The notes below the pieces were generated by a model that saw nothing but the letters and a program-made list of their open reading frames with translations, was not told the origin of the DNA and did not search any database. From Flavobacteriales bacterium UBA4474 (GTDB lineage: Bacteria; Bacteroidota; Bacteroidia; Flavobacteriales_D; Sanyastnellaceae), in NCBI GenBank assembly GCA_002389295.1, contig DGOE01000060.1, positions 1 through 31,730 on the forward strand: DNA of 31,730 nucleotides, given 5' to 3'. Position numbers and translations under genes: made by a program. This document shows, in pieces, positions 7,251 through 17,600 of the stretch. Each line of letters starts with the position of its first letter. Position 1 is the stretch's first letter.

Positions 7251-8150
7251 TCAATTGGACTGCAGCAGGATGACCAGCGCCGAGGTGGCCAGCAACCACC
7301 CCAACAGGTTGCGCAGGGTCGGGCGCTCCGAAAAGAACAGCATACCGGCCACAGAGGTGGCGAGCACCACACCGAGGTTGATCATGGGGACGATGGCCGA
7401 AGGAGAAAGCGGCATTTGCTGATAGACCGAGAGCAAAAAGAAAAGAGAGCCCACATTGACGACGCCCAAAATGAGGCCCCCCAGTACCGTCGGCTTGTCC
7501 AGCCTTGGCGCACACCGGGGCACAGCGACCCAACGCGTGGTGCCGATCAGCGCCGCCATGGTGAAGGGGATGGCCGCAAAGGTGAGCCTGTCTGCATCGC
7601 AGGTCATGTGCTCGGGACTGGAGAACCAGCCGAATCCGAGGTCAATCAGTCCGGACCCCAAAAAGACCACAGCCGGGAGCTTCCAATTTGCGGTGCCCGC
7701 GCCCAGACCGCCATCGGCGCCGCTTTGCGCGCGGTGCTTTTTGCTCTGGGTGCTCGCAAACCAGACGGCGGGAAAAGCCAAAACAATGGCCGCGCCCTTG
7801 TGCCAAGTGTAACTGTCGGCGGGGTCGAGCAGGATGAACACCAGCATGGGCAGCACCATGGACATTTTGGTGGCGATGGCCACCACGCCCATGCCGAGCT
7901 GCTGCGTGCACTCGCCGATTTTCCGAAACATGTAGAGAAAGATCACCCCCATGGCGACGCCGGCCCAGGTGCTGGGTACGCCAATTCTGGACAAGGCATA
8001 AGCAGGGCCCGCAATGGCCACCGATATGACCGCGGCGACGATGTAGTTGATGACGATCGCATCCTCCAGCCGCACATTCCACTTGGGAAAGAGCCTGAAG
8101 CAGCTGAACATCAGGGTCGAGACGAGAATGAAGAGACCAAGGGCTATCAT
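7251..8150 (-). CDS. EamA/DMT-family membrane transporter
   Basis: A 299-residue integral membrane protein with about ten hydrophobic segments arranged as two halves, as in drug/metabolite transporters. Recognisable parts are the first helix MIALGLFILVSTLMFSCF, VINYIVAAVISVAI, a conserved-looking TKMSMVLPMLVFIL, and a final helix pair containing INLGVVLATSVAGMLFFSER and LGWLLATSALVIL. The FSER ending of the penultimate helix is typical of EamA proteins. ATG 8150 overlaps the ribD stop as ATGA, so I prefer it to the in-frame ATG at 8198, which would run 52 bases into ribD. A substrate cannot be named. Coupling to ribD makes a flavin-pathway compound one guess, with no direct support. Confidence 0.87.
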   Translation of the reverse strand: MIALGLFILVSTLMFSCFRLFPKWNVRLEDAIVINYIVAAVISVAIAGPAYALSRIGVPSTWAGVAMGVIFLYMFRKIGECTQQLGMGVVAIATKMSMVLPMLVFILLDPADSYTWHKGAAIVLAFPAVWFASTQSKKHRAQSGADGGLGAGTANWKLPAVVFLGSGLIDLGFGWFSSPEHMTCDADRLTFAAIPFTMAALIGTTRWVAVPRCAPRLDKPTVLGGLILGVVNVGSLFFLLSVYQQMPLSPSAIVPMINLGVVLATSVAGMLFFSERPTLRNLLGWLLATSALVILLQSN

Positions 8151-9262
8151 GAGGGCAAAGGAAGGGCCAAAGTGGGGGGTGGCGCACTGCCAATCCAATC
8201 CGCCGAGCGGCGGTGCAATGCGTACTTGATCGTGTCGGGTCCAAAAGGGTGCTCACCCCGCAGCAGGGCTGCTTTTCCCGAGGGGAATTCCGGTGCCCGA
8301 AGTCCGCCCCCCGTTGCGTTGGACGAACAACACCAGCGGGCTTCATCCCACATCCCGGCGTGCAGGAAATGCGAAAGGGTGGCGGGGCCGCCTTCCACCA
8401 AGAGGGAGCGGCAGTCTCGGCTGTGGAGGTGGCGCAATACAGCCGGAACCGCGTCCTGGCCAGCTGTTTCAATCCGCTCGACATGCCCGGGAAGCCCTTC
8501 AGGACCGCCAAAAACCAGCGCTTGTGGATGCCTATACACTGTGGCCTTTGGAGAGGTCCTGCCCTGGGGGTCTATGACCACGGGCTGAGGCGAAGGCCCC
8601 GTCGCGTCGCGCACGTCCAAACGCGGGTCGTCCATGACCACTGTGCCCGCACCCACCACGATGGCTTGCTCTTCGGCGCGCCATTGGTGCGTCAGGCGCC
8701 GAAGCAGGGGGGATGTAATGGCCAGGCTGCCCTTCTGCCCGGCATCTCTGACAGGGTCAGCATAGCCATCGGCACTGACGGCACACTTCAAGACAACCCA
8801 AGGGCGCTGCCTTTCTATCGAAGACAAGAAGCGCCTGTTGAGCCAGCGCCCTTCCGGGAGCGTCTCCATCACGTCTACAGTCAAGCCCGCTTTCTTCAGG
8901 CGTTCGATGCCGCTGCCGGAAACCCGGGCGTCAGGGTCCACCATGCCGATCACGACCCTGTGCACGCCGGATGAGATCAGGCGCTCGGTGCAGGGGGGGG
9001 TGAGACCGTGGTGGTTGCAGGGTTCCAAAGAGACATAGGCGGTGGCGTGGGAAAGGCGCGGGTCGGCACCGTCCAATTGATCCAAGGCGGCCACTTCAGC
9101 ATGCGGACCGCCCACTGCGGCATGCCAGCCCTCGGCGATCACCGCGTTTTGGTAAACGATGACACAGCCCACCCTCGGGTTGGGCGAGGTGCCCCAACGG
9201 CCGCCTTGGGCCAGGGCCAGGGCCCGTTCCATCCAAGGCAGATCGGAGGCCTGGACTGACAT
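8147..9262 (-). CDS. ribD: Bifunctional riboflavin biosynthesis deaminase/reductase RibD
   Basis: RibD performs two consecutive cytosolic steps of riboflavin synthesis: deamination of 2,5-diamino-6-ribosylamino-pyrimidinone 5'-phosphate and NADPH reduction of the ribose side chain. The 371-residue protein has the full N-terminal deaminase. SPNPRVGCVIV leads to GGPHAEVAAL (zinc ligand His54, general base Glu56) and LEPCNHHGLTPPC (Cys82 and Cys91). The reductase domain follows from about residue 155, with RPWVVLKCAVSADGYAD, EQAIVVGAGTV and SLLVEGGPATLSHFL. It starts three bases after the folD stop and its own stop overlaps the EamA start. It gives the window a flavin theme together with ApbE and Nqr, though these are separate transcripts. 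Confidence 0.97.
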   Translation of the reverse strand: MSVQASDLPWMERALALAQGGRWGTSPNPRVGCVIVYQNAVIAEGWHAAVGGPHAEVAALDQLDGADPRLSHATAYVSLEPCNHHGLTPPCTERLISSGVHRVVIGMVDPDARVSGSGIERLKKAGLTVDVMETLPEGRWLNRRFLSSIERQRPWVVLKCAVSADGYADPVRDAGQKGSLAITSPLLRRLTHQWRAEEQAIVVGAGTVVMDDPRLDVRDATGPSPQPVVIDPQGRTSPKATVYRHPQALVFGGPEGLPGHVERIETAGQDAVPAVLRHLHSRDCRSLLVEGGPATLSHFLHAGMWDEARWCCSSNATGGGLRAPEFPSGKAALLRGEHPFGPDTIKYALHRRSADWIGSAPPPTLALPLPS

Positions 9263-9265
9263 GGT

Positions 9266-10180
9266 TCAATGTCCGGCAGCCGCCCGCTGGGCGGCATCGA
9301 GGGTGTTGCGCAAGAGGCTCACGATGGTCATGGGCCCCACGCCACCTGGCACGGGAGTGATCCAGCTGCATTTCGGCGCGACTTCGGCGTAAGCCACATC
9401 GCCCTTGAGCCGGAAACCGCGCTTGGCCGTGCTGTCTTCCACACGGGTGATGCCCACATCTACCACCACGGCTCCATCCTTGACCATGTCCGCGGTGATC
9501 ATCCCGGGACGGCCAACGGCTGCCACGAGGATATCGGCCCGCCGACAGTGTGCCGCGAGGTCCTGGGTTCTGCTGTGGCAAAGGGTGACGGTGCAGTTAC
9601 CGGGGGTGCCCGCTCTGCTCAGCAACAGCGACATGGGCGTGCCCACGATGCTGGATCGTCCCACCACCACGGCGTGTTTGCCCTCTGTTTCAATGCCAAA
9701 CCGCTCCAGCATGGTCATGATGCCCGCCGGGGTGGCCGGCACAAAGCCCGGCAGGCCGAGCGCCAGGTTCCCCATGTTGGAGGGGTGGAAGCCGTCGACG
9801 TCCTTTTTGGCGGATACCGCTTCGGTGATGGCCTGGTCGTCGATGTGAGCGGGGAGGGGCAGCTGGACGATGAAACCGTCGATTTGAGGGTTCTCATTGA
9901 GCCCGTGCACAATGTCCAACAGGGCTTCCTGTGAAATATCCGCTGGACGCTCCACCAATGTGCTTTCGAAACCGACTTGTGCGCAGCTCTTCACCTTGTG
10001 GTCCACATAGGTGCGGCTCGCGCCGTCCTCGCCAATCAGCACGGCCGCGAGGTGGGGTTTGCGGTGGCCTTTGTCCACCCACGCCGCCACTTCCACAGCA
10101 ATTTCATCCTTGATGCGCCGGGAGAGGGCCTTGCCGTCGAGAATGCGTGTGTCCATCTGCTCGCTCGTTGTGGTGGACAT
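9266..10180 (-). CDS. folD: Methylenetetrahydrofolate dehydrogenase/cyclohydrolase FolD
   Basis: FolD interconverts 5,10-methylene-, 5,10-methenyl- and 10-formyl-tetrahydrofolate in the cytosol, supplying one-carbon units and NADPH. The 304-residue protein has the substrate-side motif SRTYVDHKVKSCAQVGF with the catalytic lysine, VQLPLPAHID, KDVDGFHPSNMG, and PATPAGIM in place of the more common PCTP. The Rossmann loop is VVGRSSIVGTPMSLLL and the C-terminal signature is ITPVPGGVGPMTI. ATG 10180 shares its A with the ffh stop (TGATG), indicating translational coupling. The TTG one codon upstream and ATG 10156 (MDTRILDG) are less favoured alternatives. It sits second in the ffh-folD-ribD-EamA run. 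Confidence 0.97.
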   Translation of the reverse strand: MSTTTSEQMDTRILDGKALSRRIKDEIAVEVAAWVDKGHRKPHLAAVLIGEDGASRTYVDHKVKSCAQVGFESTLVERPADISQEALLDIVHGLNENPQIDGFIVQLPLPAHIDDQAITEAVSAKKDVDGFHPSNMGNLALGLPGFVPATPAGIMTMLERFGIETEGKHAVVVGRSSIVGTPMSLLLSRAGTPGNCTVTLCHSRTQDLAAHCRRADILVAAVGRPGMITADMVKDGAVVVDVGITRVEDSTAKRGFRLKGDVAYAEVAPKCSWITPVPGGVGPMTIVSLLRNTLDAAQRAAAGH

Positions 10181-11538
10181 CAACGGGGCATTTTCATTCC
10201 GCCCGGGATGCCCGTCCGGGACATCATCCCCGACAGCCCCCGGCGGTTGCCACTGGCGTTCATCATCTTCATCATTTTCTTCATCTCACCAAATTGCTTG
10301 ATGAGCTGATTGACCTCCTGCACGTTGCGGCCACTGCCCGCAGCAATGCGGCTTCTGCGGCTCCCGTTGAGTGTATCGGGGTGTTGGCGCTCTTGGGGTG
10401 TCATGGAGCGGATGATGGCCTCGATGTGCTTGAAAGCGTCGTCATCGATGTCCATGCCGCGCATGGCCTTGCCCATCCCGGGGACCATGGCGAGCAAGTC
10501 CTTGACATTGCCCATTTTCTTTACCTGTTGCACCTGCTCCAGGAAATCCTCAAAGTCAAAGCTGTTTTTGCGGATTTTACGCTCCAGCTTTTTGGCGCTT
10601 TCCTCATCGAATTGCGCTTGGGCCTTCTCGACAAGGGTGACCACGTCGCCCATGCCCAAGATGCGCTGGGCCATGCGATCCGGGTGGAAAGGCTCCAGCG
10701 CTTCCGGCTTTTCGCCCGTACCGATGAACTTGACGGGTTTGCCGGTTTCCTCTCGGATAGAAAGGGCGGCACCGCCTCGGGTGTCGCCGTCCATCTTGGT
10801 GAGGATGACGCCGTCAAATGCAAGGCGCTCGTGGAACGCTTGCGCTGTTTTTACGGCATCCTGACCCGTCATGGCATCGACCACGAAAAGGGTTTCGGAA
10901 GGTTCCACCGCCTGCTTGATGCGGGCGATTTCGTCCATCATGTCCTCGTCTACCGCAAGGCGACCCGCAGTGTCGACGATGACCACGTCGTTTCCGTGGC
11001 TGCGCGCATGGCGCATGGCGGCCAGGGCGATTTCAACGGGGTCTTTCTGTTCGCGTTGTGTAAACACGTCGGCGCCCACACGCTTGGCCATCACCTCGAG
11101 TTGGTCGATGGCGGCAGGGCGGTATACATCGCAGGCCACAAGCAAGGGACGTTTGCCCATGTTGGTGCGCAGGTGGAGCGCGAGCTTGGCTGAATGGGTG
11201 GTCTTACCAGAACCTTGGAGACCACTCATCAAAATCACCGCGGGCTTGCCCTTGATGTTGAGGCCTGAATGGGTGCTGCCCATGAAGGCAGCGAGCTCTT
11301 CCTGGGTGATTTTGACCAGCAACTGGCCCGGTTTGACCGCGGTGAGCACATCCCTGCCCAAGGCCGCTTCTTTTACGCGGTTGGCAAACCTTTTGGCTAC
11401 GGTGTAGTTAACGTCGGCATCAACGAGGGCGCGCCGGATTTCCTTGGCGGTCTCTGCGATATTGGCTTCTGTGATGGTGGCTTCTCCACGAAGGCGCTGA
11501 AAAGTCCTTTCAAAGCGGTCACTGAGGGTATCGAACAT
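10180..11538 (-). CDS. ffh: Signal recognition particle GTPase Ffh
   Basis: Ffh, with 4.5S/SRP RNA, binds signal sequences emerging from the ribosome and docks at FtsY to deliver membrane proteins to SecYEG. The 452-residue protein has an N domain (1-~95, including ALVDADVNY). The NG GTPase follows, with P-loop SGLQGSGKTTHSAKLA (~105-120), DVYRPAAIDQL, VDTAGRLAVDE, LTKMDGDTRGGAALS and GTGEKPEALEPFHPDR. The C-terminal M domain is rich in methionine (MGKAMRGM, GEMKKMMKMMNASGN), as expected for signal binding. Length is standard. It is the first gene of the minus-strand run and has an exact minus-7 box eight bases before its ATG. It is divergent from the giant gene. Confidence 0.98.
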   Translation of the reverse strand: MFDTLSDRFERTFQRLRGEATITEANIAETAKEIRRALVDADVNYTVAKRFANRVKEAALGRDVLTAVKPGQLLVKITQEELAAFMGSTHSGLNIKGKPAVILMSGLQGSGKTTHSAKLALHLRTNMGKRPLLVACDVYRPAAIDQLEVMAKRVGADVFTQREQKDPVEIALAAMRHARSHGNDVVIVDTAGRLAVDEDMMDEIARIKQAVEPSETLFVVDAMTGQDAVKTAQAFHERLAFDGVILTKMDGDTRGGAALSIREETGKPVKFIGTGEKPEALEPFHPDRMAQRILGMGDVVTLVEKAQAQFDEESAKKLERKIRKNSFDFEDFLEQVQQVKKMGNVKDLLAMVPGMGKAMRGMDIDDDAFKHIEAIIRSMTPQERQHPDTLNGSRRSRIAAGSGRNVQEVNQLIKQFGEMKKMMKMMNASGNRRGLSGMMSRTGIPGGMKMPR

Positions 11539-11546
11539 GGTTGAAG

Positions 11547-11554
11547 CAAAGGTA
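11547..11554 (-). promoter_or_regulatory. Minus-7 box for the ffh-folD-ribD run
   Basis: TACCTTTG on the minus strand is an exact TAnnTTTG match ending eight bases before the ffh ATG. The minus-33 position holds only a weak TTCT/ATTC. It probably drives ffh and the coupled downstream genes. Confidence 0.55.
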
Positions 11555-11595
11555 GTCCGCTCTTCGTGCAGGTAGAATTGACGGGACCTACAGCC

Positions 11596-11627
11596 TTTTG
11601 TAGTCGACGGAATGCAAATTTATTTCG
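11596..11627 (+). promoter_or_regulatory. Candidate promoter of the giant secreted-protein gene
   Basis: TTTTG (11596-11600) followed after exactly 20 bases by TATTTCG (11621-11627) resembles the TTTG-N19-21-TAnnTTTG layout, with an imperfect minus-7 half. It would leave a 5' leader of roughly 45-50 bases before ATG 11681. TAATTTAG at 11659-11666 is a second, weaker minus-7 candidate without a partner. Confidence 0.4.
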
Positions 11628-11680
11628 ACGAACAGGTGGAAACATCGACTAAATTGTGTAATTTAGATGTGCTTAACTGC

Positions 11681-14600
11681 ATGAACATGCGCTTTCAACT
11701 GTACTCCCTCGCTTGTTTGCTCGTCTCCTTCTTAGGAACAGCATCCGCCCAGAACTCCTGTTATGATGTCACTGGTGACACATTGGGATTCCACCTTTCC
11801 GTGGAAACCCATGCCACCGATGTCGTAGGCGGAATGACAACATACCGCGTCTACCTGTCCACCCCGGGCACGGATGACTTTGTATCAGCCTGCATTGGTG
11901 ATGCTTCGACGCCTTTGTTCCTCAACACCACGACGTCCTTTTACCAGGACCCGTTGGGCGGAACGACGGCGGCCTCCATCAACCCACTGTACTATGGCCC
12001 ATTCCCCGATGCGGCTTACGACAGCTGGGTCACCATTGGCATTGACCAGCAGCCTGTGCTCGCCGATGGCCAAACCGATGTTTCGGTATTGGTCGATCCG
12101 AACGTGACTTCTTGGGAAGTCCCGTTCAGTGCAGGTGGCGATGTAGACATCAGCTCTGCCATTGGCGGTGGCTGGTACATCCTGCCCAGCAGCGCAAACG
12201 GAGTGGCCGGCACAGACCAAAAGGTCTTGTTGGCACAATTGACCACAGATGGGGAGATCAGTGGACAGTTGTACATCCAGATTTTCCCGCAAGGGGACCA
12301 ATCGCAGTTGATCGAAAACACCTTCAGCTTTCAGCAGACCACCTGCGGTGTTGCAGGATGCATGGACAGCAATGCTTGCAACTATGACGATACGGCCACA
12401 TCTGACGATGGCTCTTGCAGCTATGCCGCGGCCAACTTTGATTGCAATGGCGACTGCCTGACCACCGAGACCACCTTCAACGTGGACATGGACTGCAGCG
12501 GAGAGACGTTCTCTTCCGTGCACGTCACGGGTCCCTGGTGCGGATGGTGCGGTGCTGAGGCATACAATACCCTCACCGACGAAGACGGCGATGGCACGTA
12601 CACGGTTTCCGTGTGCATTCCTGCCGGCGACGTGGAGTACAAGTACATGATCGACAACTGGGCTGCTCAAGAAAACCTCATCGACGACGCCCAAGCCGGA
12701 GGCGCGTGCGCAGCGGTGACGGATGCAGCCACCTATGCCAACCGCGTGGCGGTTTCGGGCAGCACGACAGCAGACACCTATGGCAGTTGCTTGACTTGCG
12801 CTGAGCAAGCCGCTTTGGCTTCAGGTTGCACAGACGACGATGCCACCAACTACAGCGCCACCGCGACAACCGACGATGGGTCTTGCCTCTTCAATGTCAC
12901 CTTCCAGGTCGACATGAGCCAAGCTGGACTCCAGGCCGGAGACGTGGCATACGTAAACGGCAGCTTCAACGGATGGTGCGGCACTTGCAATCCCCTCGAC
13001 GATACCGATGCTGACGGCATTTGGACGGCCACTTTGCCATTGGCGCCTGGCGTGTCTGAATACAAGTTCACCATCAATGGTTGGGACGCTCAAGAAGAGC
13101 TCGCTGTGGGATCATCTTGCGATTACAACCCTGCTGACGGGTTTGCCAACCGCGGATTCAATCTGATTGATGCCCCCATCACCATGCCTTTGGTCTGCTA
13201 CAACAGCTGCTCCGAGTGCACGCAGGACATCGAAGGTTGCATGGACTCAACGGCTTCCAACTACAACAACCAGGCCACCACCGACAATGGCACCTGCCAG
13301 TACCCCGTCACCTTCCGGGTGGACATGGGCAACTTCGGCGGCACATTTGGTGTGGTCAATGTCAACGGCTCCTTCAATGGATGGTGTGGTGGTTGCAACC
13401 CCATGACCGCCATCGGTGACGACGTGTATGAGGTGACCCTCAACATCACGGCCGACACCATCGAATACAAGTTCACCCTCGACGGATGGTCGCAGCAGGA
13501 GGACTTGACGCCCGGTAGCACTTGTACCAGTACCATTGACGGATACACCAACCGCAGCCTGGTTGTGGACGGTGCAGAAGACCTTGCTGTTGTCTGCTGG
13601 GAAACGTGTGACGCTTGTCTCGACTTCCCCGGTTGCATGGACAGCAATGCTGCCAATTATGACAGCACGGCCCTGGTTGACGACGGATCTTGCCAGTACA
13701 GTGTCACGTTCCAAGTGGACATGAACGGGTACGGCCTTGCCGCGGGCGACATTGTGTATGTCAACGGCACGTACAACGGTTGGTGTGGCGCTTGCAACCC
13801 GATGGACGACACCGACGGTGACGGCATCTGGGCACTCACTGTCAACCTCACGCAAGGGCTGCAGGAGTACAAGTACACTGTCAACGGTTGGTCCGCTCAG
13901 GAGGAATTCGATGGCAGCGAGTCTTGCACTACAGCGCCAGCAGAGTTCGTGAACCGCGTCATTGATGTGACCGGAAACACCGCGCTCGACGCCGTGTGCT
14001 GGAACAGTTGTTCGGCCTGTCCCATTTTGGGATGTACCGACGCCACGGCCTGCAATTTTGCCACGGGTGCCGATACGGATGACGGTTCTTGCTACTACTG
14101 CTGTGCCGCCCTTGGCAGCGACTTCGCCGGCTATGGTTTGGAGCAGGAAATTGTCGCATTCGATGGCATTTCCGGCATGACCACCTACCGCTTCTACGTG
14201 ACCACTCCAAATACGGACGACGTGGTCAGTGCGGTCAGTGGTGACACCGATGCGCCTACGGTGTTGAGCACCACGGGCACCTTCTATCAGGATCCCCTCG
14301 GAGGTGTGTTCCCCAACGCCATCAACCCGACGTTGTTTGACGCCTTCCCCGGATTGGAATATGACAGCTGGGTCACCATCGGCATTGACCAGGCCCCGGA
14401 CCTCGCTGCAGGCGAGGCCCAGGTCGGATATGCCGAGGCCGAAAGCTGGATCGCCGAATTCGAGGCTGGCCAGAGCTTGACCATCGACGGTTTCTTTGGT
14501 GGCGCGTGGTATGTGACCAGCGACAACACCAACGGCATCGCAGGAGATGACAACAAAGTCCTCATTGCGCAGCTCACAACCGACGGCGCGCTCAGCGGCC

Positions 14601-17600
14601 AGTTCGAGGTGCAGGTTTTCCCTCACGGCGATGGCGGAAACGGCTTGGGTGACCTGGTGACCTTGACTTTCGGTCCCTACGTTGACAGCGCAGCACCAAC
14701 GTTTGACAACTTCCCAGCCGACGTGACGGTGGATTGCGATGACGCACTGCCCACGGCGGATGTGACGGCCAGCGATGACTGTTCTTCTGCTGTGGTCACC
14801 ATGACGGAGTCTACCTCCGGCGATGGTTGCCTCACCACCGTGGCCCGCACGTACACGGCCACAGACCTCGATGGCAATGTGACCATTGATACATGGACCA
14901 TTTCTGTGGTGGACAACACGGCCCCGGTTTTCACCACCCCTGCGGACATTACCATAACCTGTGGTGAGGACCTCGACCCGAGCAACACCGGTGACGTGAC
15001 CTCCGCAACGGATTGTAACACGTACACCGTCACTTGGAACGACGCACAGATTTTCAATATGGACCCCTGCGTGGGCGGCGATACCCGCGCCCGCACTTGG
15101 CGGGTGACCGATGCCTGTGGCAACGAAGCCGTAGACATCCAGGTCATCACCGTGATCGATGGCGCTTCTCCGGCATTTGCCGAAGTGCCAGCCGACACCA
15201 CGGTTTCATGTGAAGCCACTGTCCCGGCTTCTGATGTCGTGGCCACCGATGATTGCGGCAGTGTCACCACCAGCCAGTCCGATGAGGTGATTGATGGCGA
15301 ATGCGCCGGAAACAGCACCATTCTGCGGACGTTTACCGCGACGGACCCTTGCGGCAATAGCTCCACGTATGTGCAGACCATCGCCGTGGTCGACACCACT
15401 GCTCCCGCCTTCACGAGCGTCCCTGCTGATCTTACAGTGGGCGTCTACGATGATGTCACGGTAGAAATGGCCGTGGCCAGCGACAATTGCAGTGCAGCCA
15501 CCGTGCTGTACAGCGACGAAACCGATGGCAGCGCCAATGATTTCGCCTTGATCCACCGGACCTTCACGGCTGTGGACGCCTGCGGCAACGCCGCATCGGT
15601 CACCCAGACCATCACGGTCCTCGAGGTGCTCGGTTGTACTGACGCCCTCGCCTGTAACTACGACAACGTGGCAACGGCCGACGACGGCAGCTGCGACTAC
15701 TGCTCTTGTGACGGTGTATTCCCCGCCACGGGACCTTACGGTGTGGAAATTGACACCATCGTGGACGGCATCGACGGCATGACCACCTATCAGGTGTACC
15801 TCACGCTGGAGAATGCAGACGATTTCGTCAGCGCTGTGACCGGTGATACGGACAACCCCAGCTTTATTCGCACCAACACCTCTTTCCACCAGGACGCCCT
15901 CGGTTCGGCCAATGCCCATGGCATCAACCAAGCCGTCATCGACGCCTTCCCAGCCTTGGCTTACGACAGCTGGGTGTCCATCGGACTCAATAGCGCAGCA
16001 GACGTTGCAGCAGGAGAGGGGGAAGTCTCCCTCGTGGAAGGCGAGCCCTGGGTGGGTGCCTTTGAAGCGGGCGGCGACCTTGACCTCACCGGCCAGTATG
16101 GCGGGGGTTGGTTCCTCCTCAATGGCGCTGCCAATGGCGTTGCCGGAGCAGACCTGCGTGTGCTCCTCGGACAGTTCACCACCGACGGTGTATTCAGCGG
16201 CCAGCTGTATGTCCAGGTGTTCCCGAACGGCGATGGATCCAACATGCAGTTCCAGACGGTCCGTTGGGGAGAGCCCCAGTGCGGATGTCAATTGGTAGAC
16301 GCGTGTAACTACGACCCGTCTACGGCTTACACCGACAACGACAACTGTCTCTATCCAGAAGACTACTACGGCGCCGCTCACTTTGACTGTGATGGCGTAT
16401 GCCTCAACGACGCCGATGAAGACGGTGTTTGCGACGAGGATGAGGTGCCAGGTTGCACGGATGAAACCGCCTGCAACTTCCAGACTGAAGCCACTGATGA
16501 AAACGGTTCTTGTACCTATCCTGACTATGGATACGAGTGTGACGGTTCCTGTATTTCCGATGGTGACAACGACGGCATCTGCGACCTGAACGAAGTGCAG
16601 GGCTGCAACTTGGCCAATGCCTGTAACTACGACAGCGCGGCCACTGAGAATGACGGCAGCTGCACGTTTGACTGCTATGGCTGTACAGACTCAGGCGCAG
16701 CCAACTACGAAGCTGAAGCCCTGCTTGACGATGGCAGCTGCCTCTATGGGGGTTGCACAAATGACAGCGCATCCAACTACGACGCCACGGCCGACTTCAA
16801 CGACGGCTCCTGCCAGTTCCCTGGTTGCACCAACCCCTTGGCGTGCAACTTCACGGTGGGCGCGAACTTCGATGATGGTTCTTGTGACCTGCTTTCTTGC
16901 GCCGGATGTACCAACACGTTGGCGTGTAATTACGACGCGACCGCTACGCTCAGCGATGGAAGCTGTGAGTTCTTCTCCTGCCGCGGTTGTACCGAGGATG
17001 GCGCCGTCAACTACGACGCCACAGCCACCGTGGACGATGGGTCTTGCCTCTTTGGAGGCTGCCTGGATCCTGCGGCCAACAACTACGATGCTACAGTGGA
17101 CTTCAGCGATGGATCATGTGCCTATGATGGTTGCACCAATCCGTTGGCCTGTAACTATGACATCAACGCTACGGACGACAATGGCTCTTGTGAATTTGCC
17201 AGCTGCAGTGGCTGCATGATCACCTTTGCGTGCAACTATGACCCTGAGGCCACCATCCAGGTGGACAGTGCCTGTGACTTCTACAGCTGCTGTGGCGACC
17301 CCGCAGCCGACAACTATGAAGCCGGTGTGGCAGACTTCTTGACCTACGGTTGTACCTACGGCGGTTCTGCCCCCATGGTAGAGTCGGTGGGCTGTGAATT
17401 GCCCTTTGCTTGCAACTTCGGTGATGCAGAAAACGACTGCGAATTCTCTTCTTGTGCCGGTTGTACGGAAGAAGCGGCCTGCAATTATGACGCCGACGCC
17501 ACCATCCCCGTTACCTGCCTCTACCCCGAAGACATCTTTGGTGTCAGCTACGTGGATTGCACAGGCGATTGCTTGACGGATGTCAACGCAAATGGGTTGT

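Noticed and set aside
7251..8198. The longer EamA start at 8198
   Set aside because: It would overlap ribD by 52 bases, while ATG 8150 gives the common ATGA overlap and starts at the first helix.
6783..8588. A 601-codon plus-strand open frame opposite the SGNH and EamA genes
   Set aside because: It is antisense to two clear protein genes, has low-complexity His/Gly/Arg-rich sequence and no recognisable domain; typical of a GC-rich complementary frame.
10147..11193. A 348-codon plus-strand open frame opposite ffh
   Set aside because: Antisense shadow of a certain gene.
11612..11680. Upstream start (ATG 11612) for the giant protein
   Set aside because: It would add 23 charged residues before the signal peptide and overlap the candidate minus-7 element.
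13247..16381. Minus-strand open frames of 459 and 391 codons inside the giant gene
   Set aside because: They mirror the repeats of the giant protein; repetition in them simply reflects the sense-strand repeats.
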